Below the pieces are notes generated by a model that had not been told where the DNA came from, did no database searches, and was given only the letters and a program-made list of their open reading frames with translations. Both the position numbers and the translations under genes were made by a program. This document shows, piece by piece, positions 1 to 10,544 of a stretch of DNA of 64,000 nt. The stretch lies in the NCBI GenBank assembly GCA_023053545.1, contig JAKZAN010000007.1, positions 10,168,001 through 10,232,000 of the forward strand. The letters run 5' to 3'. Every line of letters starts with the position of its first letter. The stretch's first letter is position 1. The DNA is from Lepidurus packardi (Eukaryota > Arthropoda > Branchiopoda > Notostraca > Triopsidae).

Positions 1-761
1 AGCCAGTACATTTCATGAAAAAAAGTCTTTGACAGCAATCTTAAGCTTGCTACCTGGTAGTGCACAACTGCTAACAAAATAAGACTGGTTGAGTTTGCTT
101 TCCAAGCTGACAAGCCGTTTCTGAGAAATCTTGTTCGGAAAGTTTGACTTGATTTGGGACATGGCGCTGCTAGAGCAAACTGTGGTAACAAGTTGTACTT
201 TTCAGAAGCAAAACAAACGTAGAAACTTTTCCAGCAATCAGCTATCATTTCTTTTTTTTTTACTTTCTTACGCAAAACAATAACAAACGTCAGCGCCATC
301 TATGACAGTTTTGCATCACTAAGCTAAGGTAGACGGGAGCCTTACCTCGTTTCGTTTAGGTCATATTACTTTAATTGAGCTTCCATTTTATCTAACTCTA
401 TCTAATTCTTTCCTATGTTTCCTTGTTAGTATAGAAATCTTAACTTTTAGACGACATACACGACATATGTGACATACGGACCTAAGTCGCCAAAACGTGT
501 TGTCTGGTTCTCCTTTTGATTCTAAAAATCCCAATAGATGCGACATATGTAACATGGACATGCGACATAAGAACATAAGAGCCTATGAGTGACAAGAACA
601 TTAGCGACATATTGGCTTTAGACTGATTCCGAATAACCTATTGTTTAGCTTTACTATCGATTATCGGCTCCGATGTTGACATAGATAAGACATAGAGAAT
701 CGATTGCATCGCTTTCATTGATTTCCTGCATCGATTTCACTAAATTGAATTTCTGGTTCAG
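1..761. other. Non-coding flank with dispersed repeat
   Basis: I see no exon that I can support here. The stretch holds one copy of a dispersed repeat (263-345) and a zone around 450-625 in which GACATA/CGACATAT-like words recur irregularly on both strands. Earlier exons of the LGR gene, such as signal peptide or LDLa modules, may lie upstream of the window. AT content is high throughout. Confidence 0.5.
263..345 (+). repeat. Dispersed MITE-like repeat, copy 1 (3' half)
   Basis: It shares with 42655-42862, 44662-44730 and 60491-60570 a core reading AGCGCCATCTATGA, then GCATCA.TAAGCTAAGG and an end GGGAGCCTTA. The end matches the terminal inverted repeat seen in the complete-looking copy at 42.7 kb. 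The other terminus of this copy was not found. Confidence 0.65.
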
Positions 762-3700
762 CGCTCAGGAACGTTACCAAAGGGTGCAAGTGCCGTAGAG
801 GAACTCAAATTCTTTGCCTCTCATTGAATGACAGCCAAATCCCGTCCGACATTGAACCGCCCGAAATCGTCACTGATATGTATATTTTAATTATCTATTT
901 TTTTTTTCAATTAAAAAAAAAATTAAAAAATCAATTAAAAAGGTTATTGAACGGAAGTAACTTCAGTCTCCAAGAATACGCCTTTAGTCCTTACAACTTA
1001 AAATACATGTAAGTCCTCAATCTTCCTTTCCGTTTGAACCAAATTGAAACCTTTTTTGATATTGTAGTAGTTTAAGTGGCCATATAGGGATGCTCGATCC
1101 AAGAGCTTTTTCCAGCCAAATACGCTTGAAAATACTGTAAGTATCCTTTGTTATATTCCGAGAGATTTAATAACGATACTAAGAAAAAACATCGTAAGAT
1201 TTCAACAACTTTTTTATTATTTCTTTTCCTTGTTTGGACGCATCATTACCTGAACCTGGGAAAACCCACACACAGCGCTTTACATAACAACTCATTAGAA
1301 ACCTTACCGATGGGTCTTTTCATCGACACTCCTAATTTGGAAGAATTGCGTTTACATGAGAATGCGTTAGACGATTCCATTTTTCCTGTTTTGGCACATC
1401 AGCTTCCCAATCTACGCGAGTTGTATGTATATGCACGATTTTACCTTATGTTTTCTCTTTCCTCCATGCACTTGGTTACACTTTCCAGGTCTTTGTCTGG
1501 CAATAACATTCGGATGATTGGAATCGATTTTCCCTTTCTACCAAACGTGGTTGAACTGTAAGTCACATTTGAAAAGCGAAAGGCAAATGGGAATATTCCG
1601 TCACAGTAATTTCTGAAATTCTTTTCCCTGTTTAGATCAATGGGTCATAATTTGTTTGAAGGTATAGAGGAAAATACTTTCGCCAATCTAAAAATCCTCT
1701 GTTATTTGTAAGTGATTTTAATTTATTTTTTCTTTCGGAAATTTGGACTTGAAAAGACTTTTTTCCTTCAAAGGGATTTGAATCGGAATCAAATTAGAAG
1801 CATTCACCCGAGGGCATTCGTCATGTTGGAATATCTCACGGAACTGTATGTTAAATTTATTCTATTGTAATTCTAATTTTCTTTGAATTTTTCTACAATT
1901 TTCTTTGAATTTTTCTACAATTTTCTTTGAATTTTTCTACAATATTCTTTTAATTTTTCTACAATTTTCTTTTAATTTTTCTTATTTATTGTAGTTTTCT
2001 ATTTTTTGAATCAAACGTTTTCCCTGAGGATTATTATATTTATTTTATTTTTTCTACGATTTGGCTTTGAATTTCAACTTTTTGAATGAAATATTTCCCC
2101 TAGGAATTATGATATTTTTTGTGTAGGAATTTATCGTACAATCAATTGACGTTCTTGCCCGAAGGGGTTTTTGGTGGAAACTTTTCGAGACTGTAAGTAA
2201 ATCAGTATTAAAGTTTTCGAAAAGCCGTATTTCTCAAAATTGGAAGCTTATATTTCATTTTTTTGTGACATTTCTTCCGGGTGGAAAGAACGCTCGACAA
2301 TAATCCCCTGCTGACACTATCGGGCGCGTTTGGCACTAGTCCACATACCCTCAAATCTTTGTATGGCGTTCAACTTGAACTTTTTCCCCTCATTAGTTGA
2401 TCTTTCTACAGGATTTTATTTTTCCAATAGGAATTTGGAAGGAATCGAGTTCCAGAATATGACAGTGATGGATAATTTAATAGAGCTGGACTATGTGCAT
2501 TTTGCCACATTCCAATACTGCGTGTACGCCCCTCACGCAGTGACTTGCCTCCCTTCGACGGACGGTAAGGCATAAAACTTTTGTAATCTGTCCAATCTGT
2601 TCATTCAATCGACTTGAAATGTATACATTCCTTTGTTGGCGACCGTTAACGTCCGGCGTCCCTTCCAGCGCTTCAGGATTTGTAGTTTGAATCTCCGTAT
2701 TTTCAAATCCCATCCTGTCCTTCTGTCACCATGAAGTTAGAATCTGAAGCTAGCCTCTAGGGAATTTGTCAAACGGCCAGAGAAGAATTAGTCTTTCATG
2801 CAGCGAGTATTTACTTTGGGAAAAGACGGGAAGTTTTAATGGATCGTGGCAGGCTACAAAGAAGAACTCTGACAACTACTTACATCCGTCTCAAGTAGTC
2901 CCTAAAAACTCCAAGCTTCAAGGTAAACTATTCTCTGTGTTGGAGAAATTCCTGCCGAACTTGCTGACTTGCCTTTAAGAGGTAATTGCCTCTGACGCTC
3001 CTCACTTTAGGGACGTTAGAGACGCTTGGTAGCCGTTACGGGAAGTGGGACTTGCGCCACGTGGCCCGTGCGTGGTTTCGCGTCGTCCCACGCTCCCGAA
3101 CTATCCGTGTTTGATTTTCGGGCAACAAAGAAACACAACCTTATCGCTTTTAACTGAAACAGCAACCCGATTTCTTTGACTTTATGTATCTAATAACACT
3201 TTTAAAACATCTTTTGATAATGCGAGATAAATGAGGTGAAACTCACATCTCTTTTAGTGTACTTTGGTGCACTGAATGAGACAACTTTGGTTTATGAAGG
3301 ACGGAATTGGCTTTCTTGACAAGACAACCCATAAATGATTAGCTGAAGGTAATGAAGTAGCATAGCTAGGACTCTTGGCATTAATTGCTGCTCAGTGAAT
3401 TTACAGCTGACTAAAATAGATTGATTACCAAGAAGCAATAGGAGAAGCCGCGTTGTGATCCTGTAATTTGACTCTTTGGGGGATTTTTGGCTAATGTATG
3501 GCCTTTTGAACTCAGGCGTCTCTTCGAAGCAGGATTTGCTAATGGAAGGTTCAGTCCGGACCTGCGTTTGGACCATTGCCTGTTTCACAAGTGTAGGGAA
3601 CTTGATTGTCCTTTTTGGCCGGGGCTTTTTCCATGAAGAAAACCGAGTACCCAATATTTTTGTTCGTAATCTGGCAGGTAAATCATCCTTTCTTTCAAAA

Positions 3701-5442
3701 CGCCGTCCAGACAAGCATGGCTGAATATTTCTACTTTCCATATAGCTGCTGATCTACTCATGGGAATTTACTTGCTGGGCATCGGAAGTGTGGACTGGAG
3801 CTACCGAAATGAATATCGTCGTTATTCACACAGTTGGCTTTCTTCCTGGGCTTGCACGTCACTCGGAATTATGGCCACCATTGCTACCGAGGTTTACGAA
3901 ATTTTTTTTTATTTTTTCTTTAAATCTTCCTAGAATGATATGCGCATAAAGTGTCATGTCGTAAGGATCTGAGCTAAAGTATCCTTTTGTATGGTTCACA
4001 GGTTTCGATTCTATTGCTAGCTTTTATATCTATGGAACGATTTCTTTGCATCACGTGTCCTTTCAGCAATCATAAATTAAATCCTAAAAAGGCGGCCATA
4101 AGCCTTACACTCATTTGGTGTCTTGGCATCGCCCTCGCAGTAATTCCGGGTACGTGTCCACCTCTTGGGATCCCTTTCTGTACAAAAAAATAAGATAAAC
4201 AAAATGACAAGATCGAGACAGAGAGGAGTATCAGATATTTCCTTTCAACGCATCTTCTAGCTTGAGAAAAAATAAAAATATTATTTTATACAGTTTTTCG
4301 TTGGCCACATGCCTTGCGTTACTATGGAAGCAATGGCTTCTGCTTTCCCTTACATATTGATGAGCCGTTTGGCCTGGGATGGCAATACTCGACTTTCATT
4401 ATCTACGGGGTGAATGGAACATGGTATGTACCCGAAATCAAGGTCTTTCCAAGTGAATTTATTTGATTTTTGCCCTTTTCTAATCTTCCATGAAGGGAGA
4501 GATCCTAAATTTGGGTTGAGTTTTTCATTTGTTTAAAGTGCTTGATTAAATTTCATTTATTCAGTGTTTTCGTAAAGAAAATGAAGTGTGAGAAGAATTC
4601 AAATGAAATGGGTTTTTCTTTTGTATTGATTTTGGCAGTATGCTACTGATTTTCTTCACGTACGGAGCGCTTTTTGCCAGTATTCACTCTACAAGGTGTG
4701 CTACACCCATCCGCTCCACCAACGCAGACTGGGATTTAGCTCTCCGGTTCTTCTTCATCGTTTTCACCAATTGTTTGTGTCTGGCTCCAATCCTGACTAT
4801 CAAAACATTAGTTTTGCTTCATACTACGAGAGTTTCACGTAATTACCAGCTCATCTTTTTCTTGACCTTTACTACTCTCTAGCGGGACAAACCTAAACCT
4901 CTTACCAAGCACGAACCGGAAGCACGTGGCTTGGGTGTTCTTTGTATAAGGAGCGCAACAAGCAAGTCAAGCCGTCTTTATAAATGATTTCTATTTTCTA
5001 CTTTATGGGACCTTTTAGCTGAACTGTCGGCATGGTTAATCGTGTTCATCTTGCCCATTAACGCGGCTTTGAACCCGTTTTTGTATACCTTCACAACTTC
5101 CCGATTCCGGAAAATGCTCAAGAACGTGTTTGCCAAATGTCTAGTCCATCATCGCAGTTATCGGCTACATGCCAACGGTAAAAACGGATCACTTATCATG
5201 GATCATTGAAAACTATAGTAATCTTTCAGCTTCTAATATTCCCTTTTATTTTTTTTTATTATTTTTTTATCTTGGCGTGGTCTGCAGATACGGAAATCAT
5301 GCGGATGTCGTTGTCTGCCAGGCACTCCTTCCCAAGTGGAGTCACAGGGAGAGCCACTGACACTTTCTGTACCCGTACCGTCTTCAAAGCTCCCCTTCTT
5401 CCTAATAAGAGCTTAAAGCCTTGCGCGGACACTCTTATTTAA
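762..5442 (+). CDS. Relaxin-receptor-like LGR (leucine-rich-repeat GPCR)
   Basis: A G-protein-coupled receptor of the RXFP/LGR type at the plasma membrane. Exon 762-879 encodes an LRRNT cysteine cap (GCKCRRGTQILC). About ten LRRs follow, mostly one per short exon and all joined by phase-2 introns (near 970-1011, 1067-1137, 1275-1420, 1490-1559, 1636-1707, 1774-1846, 2126-2190, 2290-2358, 2431-2563), as is usual for LGRs. The cap/hinge has FQYCVYAPH and continues into the first 7TM exon (3516-3677). Further 7TM exons are 3746-3891, 4002-4149, 4293-4421, 4639-4838, 5019-5177 and 5288-5442. Seen: ERFLCITCPF after TM3, NPFLYT in TM7, and a short Ser/Thr tail. The YCxYAPH motif favours relaxin-type over glycoprotein-hormone LGRs. 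The start codon and any LDLa module were not found and may lie upstream of the window. Ligand unknown. Confidence 0.85.
1874..1981 (+). repeat. 22-bp pyrimidine-rich tandem repeat in LGR intron
   Basis: About five copies of a 22-base unit (CAATTTTCTTTGAATTTTTC plus TA), decaying at the 3' end. It lies in the longest LRR-region intron and looks like simple slippage or unequal-exchange expansion. Confidence 0.8.
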
Positions 5443-5930
5443 CAAACTTTTGCATTTAAATACGGAAGGACAGAGAGAGAGAGTCCGTGAAAACAATATC
5501 AATTAACTTAATCCGTACATTGTTAATGTTTTTTTTGTTAAATAACTTCAAAGGTTTATTATGTAATACAAGAGTTGTCTCTTCCCTGCCACGTGGACTG
5601 TGGTTCCTTATCAGCATAGGATTAAGTGGTTGTCCTTCACATCACTATATCTTAAAAGACACGAGATCATTTATTTTATTTTTGTTTCTTTGTTTTTAAC
5701 TTTATATAACTACAATCTTAGTTTCTTACCACACGAACTGCGTCAATCGCATCAGTAATATCAAAATGGACCCCATTTATCAGGTCAAAATCCAAATCTC
5801 GGTTAAATTTATCTCTAAGGAGATGGAATGGAATGATAAAAGTGTTATTTATTTAAACTGTGGCTATATAGTCAGATTGCATCGTAATAATTGGATCATT
5901 CTTTGATTTCTAACTGGTTCAGGATTAGAA
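5443..5930. other. Intergenic, nothing recognised
   Basis: The 3' flank of the LGR gene and 5' flank of the next gene. Open frames here are short and AT-biased and show no family signature or splice logic. Confidence 0.5.
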
Positions 5931-8309
5931 ATGGGGTTTAGTGCAAGGATTCTAGGGGTGTTCCTCTTGGCAACGCCTATTTTAGGTAGAATACATTTAA
6001 ACCTAACCTTAAATTCCAGTAATATAACGTTGTTTAACTTGAAGGGCTGGCGGTGAAAGGGACTCAGCCAGCAGATGCTATTGTGGAACGTTTTCAAGCG
6101 GAAGAAGTTCAGCGAGAGTTACAACGGAAAGTAGGACAGGTCTTGGTGACGGCTTTGAACGAACATGTGGCCACCCGATTGTCCAGTGGCTCCCGCTTGG
6201 ATCCCATTGTCGTACCGGACATGACTTTCAACGTCACTCAACCTACTTTTCACGTCTCCGTTTCTCTCTGGTAAGGAAGACCAACAATAAAAGATTCTGA
6301 GAATGTTGGGAGAAGGAGAAAGTGATGCTAGACACTGATTTAAATGAAAATCAATTTCTAACAGGAACACCACGATTAATGGGCTTTCAACGTTGCATTT
6401 TGACCACGCCCAGGTCAATTTGAGCCGCTTGGCAGGCGACGTAGGCGTGGTTTTACCTTCTTTGGTAATTAAAGGCCAATACAAAATGAAGGGAAGGATG
6501 GGGATCGTAATACCCATTACCGGCCACGGCGACTATAATATTTCTTTGACCAACGCTACGGCTGCAGTAATGGGCGATCTGAAATTTCTGCCAGACCAAG
6601 GTGAACAATTTAGAAAATTCAAGCTAAAGTAGTTTAAATCCCTTATTTTAAAACCTAATTTCAATTTTTGATATATAATTTAATAAGTATATCTTTTTAT
6701 GTATTTTAATTTAGTAAAGCGTTTTAGAATTTATAGAATTTCTAGCATTTTATAGAATTTAGCATTCTTTTCGATTTATTATATTATTATTAATCGTATT
6801 TATATTTAGTTGTAATAATCCCTAATTTAAAAATTTAATGTTACTGAAAAAGAAAAGGAAAATGGAAGAAGAGAAGAAAATATTTTAGAAAATATTTCTG
6901 CAGCAATTTTTCAGTTGGCTGCCTTAGACTACCAGCTCACTTTGGGTGCATTGGATATTTTCTTTGAGAATTTGGGCGGGGAAGCGATGAACTCTGTACT
7001 ATCCACTACTGCCTTAATTATGCTGAAAAAAATCGAAGATAAAATGCACGAACCTCTTATTAACACTACCATGTTGGTAGTCAACGACTTTCTATCGGTA
7101 AGAAATAATATCTGCAGAAAACTGAAATCCAAATATCTTGTTTTCAGTGATTTCTCAATGGCAAACAATTGCTTTCCTCTTTTTCAATCTCATTTTAACA
7201 ATTTCAAACAATATTTAATGTCCTGCATTAGCTCCTGACATTGGATGTGCTGAAAACAGCGGTCATTGCTGTGGCAGATGAGTTCATCGACATTGCTTTC
7301 GCCAGAATTGATGCCGAGCTGACTGAGCAAGGTTTCAACAACATTACACTTCCAGATATCGTCATCAGGCTGTAAAAGAAAACTTTTTCTTTTCTCTCTC
7401 TCGCTTTCGCCTCACTTTGCAGTAATATTGCTAAGCATATTTCTATATTCTTGGCAGTCCACTGTCGTTGGCCCGCATTGGACTCCATGATGGATATATC
7501 GAAGGTTTGGCCACGATTCACCGAACAGCCCCTATCGAGTTCAACGTCGTAGACGGGAAGTTCAAAATAGGGTTCACTTTTGGCACCAACAATAGTTTCT
7601 TCACCTACCATATGGTAACTAAGGTCATTGGTGTGGGTCCTGATGCGCGACTCGATGGATATGTTGATCCGGTAGATGTCTCTATTGTCGTAAGTTTATA
7701 CCTTTTTCTCCTCTAAAAAATTTATTTAAAATTCAAGGAGATGTTCTGGTTTTGTTTGTTAAAGCAATCTTTCCTGTTTTTAACATTCATGCACTTTAAA
7801 TCATAACGTAATGAATGTTGAAGAGAAAAAGGAAACTTGAGAAAACTTGAAGGCTGTTTATGTTTCTGGAAAAACTTGGTACAATACTAGGAAACTAGGG
7901 GTCACATTTAAGGGCGCGGCCCTGGTGTGCAAAAGAGAAAGTGTTTAGTGGAAGCACTTTTGGTGCAGAACCCGTTTCCCTTTATATAACTCGAATGTTT
8001 TGGATTTTTTTTTTTATGTATAATAGGTAAGCTTGGATCCTAAGAATGGGAATGTTCATGTGGACAAGTTCGATATTATGGTAAAACCCATTGCTTTTGA
8101 TGTCCATGGACTATGGATTTTGGATTCCACAGTGGATCTAGTAAGGAATTCCCCAAAAGTGAAAGGTTTGGGGGGTAAACGTTTGCTAATATTCTTTTGT
8201 ATTTCTTGTCATTTTTTAGATCATTACGATTGTGGGCAACACAATTACCGTGTTTATTGAAGAAACTATTGAAACGTTTTTCAAGATTATAGCTAATATG
8301 ATTATCTAA
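5931..8309 (+). CDS. Secreted two-module TULIP protein (takeout/JHBP-like plus group-7-allergen-like)
   Basis: Likely a secreted carrier of small lipids or hormones. Exons: 5931-5985 (signal peptide MGFSARILGVFLLATPILG), about 6043-6270, 6366-6600, 6904-7097, 7232-7371, 7458-7689, 8027-8140, 8220-8309; all joins keep frame. The first half has the takeout/JHBP pattern: INGLSTLHFDHAQVNL, then a basic/glycine stretch (IKGQYKMKGRMGIVIPITG) and an amphipathic C-terminal segment. The second half (from IGLHDGYIEGL) resembles mite group-7 allergens: GYIEGLATIH, a beta-rich centre, VDPVDVSI, then a helical tail. Both families belong to the TULIP fold, so this is a tandem-module protein of roughly 430 residues. 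The 6904 acceptor was chosen because the nearby one at 6917 breaks the frame. Function is inferred from fold only. Confidence 0.75.
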
Positions 8310-8479
8310 TATAAATTCAATACAGCGGAGGCATATTTAGGGTGTTTAAAATAATCGTCGTCTTCGAAAATTATTAATTAAATTAAATAGGGCCTATTTG
8401 GTTAGTCTGTGTTCTATTTGCAGGTGTAGGGATGCCACTTTCGACTTCAAGTGATGCAGTAGGTGGGGTTTCGCCTTTT

Positions 8480-8580
8480 CAATTACAGTTACCGTTTTTA
8501 TTGAAAAAAACGATTGAAAACATTTTTCAAGATTATAGCCAACATTATGTAATATAAAACTGAAAATTTATTAAAGCGGG
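8480..8580 (+). pseudogene. Relic copy of the last TULIP exon
   Basis: About 100 bases closely resemble 8225-8335, the last exon and start of the 3' UTR of the gene just upstream (shared words TTACCGT.TTTATTGAA and TTTTTCAAGATTATAGC). The reading frame is not maintained and no other exons of the copy were found. A local tandem duplicate now decaying. Confidence 0.8.
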
Positions 8581-8834
8581 TCGTGTACCCGTGTACCCTT
8601 TTAATTTACGGAAAAGGCCAGTGTAACAGTTTCAGGTAATTTGGTGTCGATTTCTAGGACAAGTACAAAAGAATATACTTTCTCCTGTGCATGACTTCAA
8701 AGTAAAGGAAATAAAACTCAAACTGAAACATGAAAAGCTGTCTAACTAGTTTGGGAACAGCACGGAGCGGTTTTCACCAAGTTTGCTTGTTTCTATTCGC
8801 CTTATGGATAGTCCTTTGGGTTATTTTGCCGTGG

Positions 8835-8841
8835 TATAAAA
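8835..8841 (+). promoter_or_regulatory. TATA box of chemosensory protein gene
   Basis: TATAAAA about 118 bases before the CSP start codon. This would put transcription start near 8865, with a short 5' UTR. Confidence 0.6.
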
Positions 8842-8952
8842 GTCGGCAAGTTTCTAATGATGAATTACAGTTCCACAGCGCTTCTCCGTCTGCAGACTGG
8901 GCAGTTTGTAGTACAGTTACAGTACGCAGCTAAGGCAATACATTTTCCAAGA

Positions 8953-9537
8953 ATGAAGTTTTGGGTGGCAATAGCGGCACTGGTGTGTGTGGTTCAGTTA
9001 GTGTGCAGCCAAGAAGAACAAAAGCCTAAGGAAATCTCTAAAGCTTTGGAAAGCCTTAACGTCGATGAATTACTTCAAAACACTCGCTATGTTGAAACTC
9101 AGGTAACAAATAAATACAAACATAGTTTTAAATAGAGTTTCGTTGGTCCTCAAGCATAATTTTGCATGGCTTGTGGGTTTAGGTTAATTGTATTCTCGCG
9201 AGAGGGAAGTGCGATCGCACCGGTCGGGAACTCACGGGTAAGCATATGTATATTTTTAGGAGTTCAGTTATTCGGTAGATACTATTCCAGACGCTATAAT
9301 TGTTTTTTTGAATATCGTAGATATTTTGCCAGAGTATCTCCAACGAAAATGTGATATTTGTACTGAATCACAACGAACTAAAACAGGTAATCAGGAGAGT
9401 TTGATGGGTTAAGAAGTTGGATATAGATTTGACTTAATGTTTTGGATTTCTTTATCTTTTCTTTAGACAAGATTACTGCACATGTGACTCAACATTACCC
9501 CGAAGATTGGGCGCTTATCGTCCAGAAATATTCCTAG
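8953..9537 (+). CDS. Chemosensory protein (OS-D / CSP family)
   Basis: A small secreted carrier (about 115 residues) of the arthropod OS-D family, which binds small hydrophobic ligands in chemosensory or other extracellular fluids. Exons 8953-9102, 9183-9237, 9321-9386 and 9467-9537 join in frame. Visible: signal peptide (MKFWVAIAALVCVVQLVCS), the NVDELLQNTRYV segment before the first cysteine, and the four-cysteine CSP pattern C-x6-C-x18-C-x2-C: NCILARGKCDRTGREL, then LPEYLQRKCDICTESQ. The tail is HYPEDWALIVQKY, as usual in CSPs. It has three introns, whereas many CSP genes have one. A TATA box lies upstream. Exons are too short to show up as a long open frame, so it is easy to miss. Confidence 0.88.
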
Positions 9538-10544
9538 AATATCCACCGCATTGTACGCAATCATGGCGTTTTATAATACATACACTTTATATTCTCTAAG
9601 TTCGAGCATTACTTCATACTAAGGGACTTTTATAGTTAAACACAACAATAAAAACTAAAAATATAATAACGTAAAATTCCAGAGAATATTAGATATAGCT
9701 TTAGGTGAACCGTCATATTTTTATAAATCGAGCAAAAAGATGATCACTTCCCATGAACAATGTATACCAGCTTAGTTCTTACGTTGTATTTATAAATCTT
9801 TCACTGGGAATGACCGTATGGCCGAATGTAAGCGTATGACCTAGTGGATACTGTACGTACCTATATGTACTGCATACACCTTGGTTCATATGTCGGTTTT
9901 ATAGATGTTTCGATACTTAAACATAAGCCTACGATTGCGTGGATAACACGCACGACTGGGTCCTCGGTTCGATTCCCGGTCGAGGCACTTTCACAACTAT
10001 CACACAAGGTTAATCTTGATAACAGATTCTCTCCATACATCCAGCATGTTCGGCTGCTCAAACACGACTGACGAGAAACCGCAAGCTGGGCGGAGCGCTC
10101 TTTGCGGCCTTTGAGAAGCGCGCGCTATTCAAATCCACCTAAACTCATAAAATTTATTTTTAAGGTTTAATTTACGGAAAACAGGCATCTATAAAGTAGC
10201 CAGCATAAAACAGATATAATAGATCCAGAACTGAGCAAGCGTCTGAACTTTCCTTCAATCTGCTCGACGCCAAATTTAAATAATCAAATTTTCAATTTTT
10301 CAAATAATTTATGAAAAATTTGTTTGAAGCCTGATTTGGACAAAACCTATACCAAAAGGTTTGGTACGATATCAAGCTGTGTAGTAAACATTGACAAGTC
10401 TTTAAATACACCACACAAGCAGTCCATAGTAACAGATACACAAATAAACACATACACACATAATGTAACATCAATCAAATCCAAAAAATCCTCTTTTTTT
10501 TCACTTGCATTGCACACAATACGTGTCATTTATATACCCTAAGG
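9538..10544. other. Intergenic with a tRNA-like segment
   Basis: No coding exon supported. It contains a polyadenylation-type AATAAAA near 9647, a tRNA-like sequence (9825-9990) and a GC-rich patch near 10085-10130 (GCGGAGCGCTC...GCGCGCGC). The rest is AT-rich and featureless. Confidence 0.5.
9825..9990 (+). repeat. tRNA-derived relic or SINE-like segment
   Basis: 9967-9987 contains a good B-box/T-arm (GGTTCGATTCCCGG). Bases 9927-9930 pair with the 3' end, and a 4-bp D-stem (TGCG/CGCA) closes a GG-containing loop. The anticodon arm is missing, so it cannot be a working tRNA. A second A-box-like word (TGACCTAGTGG, 9837-9847) lies about 120 bases upstream, which suggests a rearranged SINE head. 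Confidence 0.4.

Noticed and set aside
9927-9987. Functional tRNA gene
   Set aside because: Good T-arm and D-stem but no anticodon arm; 61 bases only.
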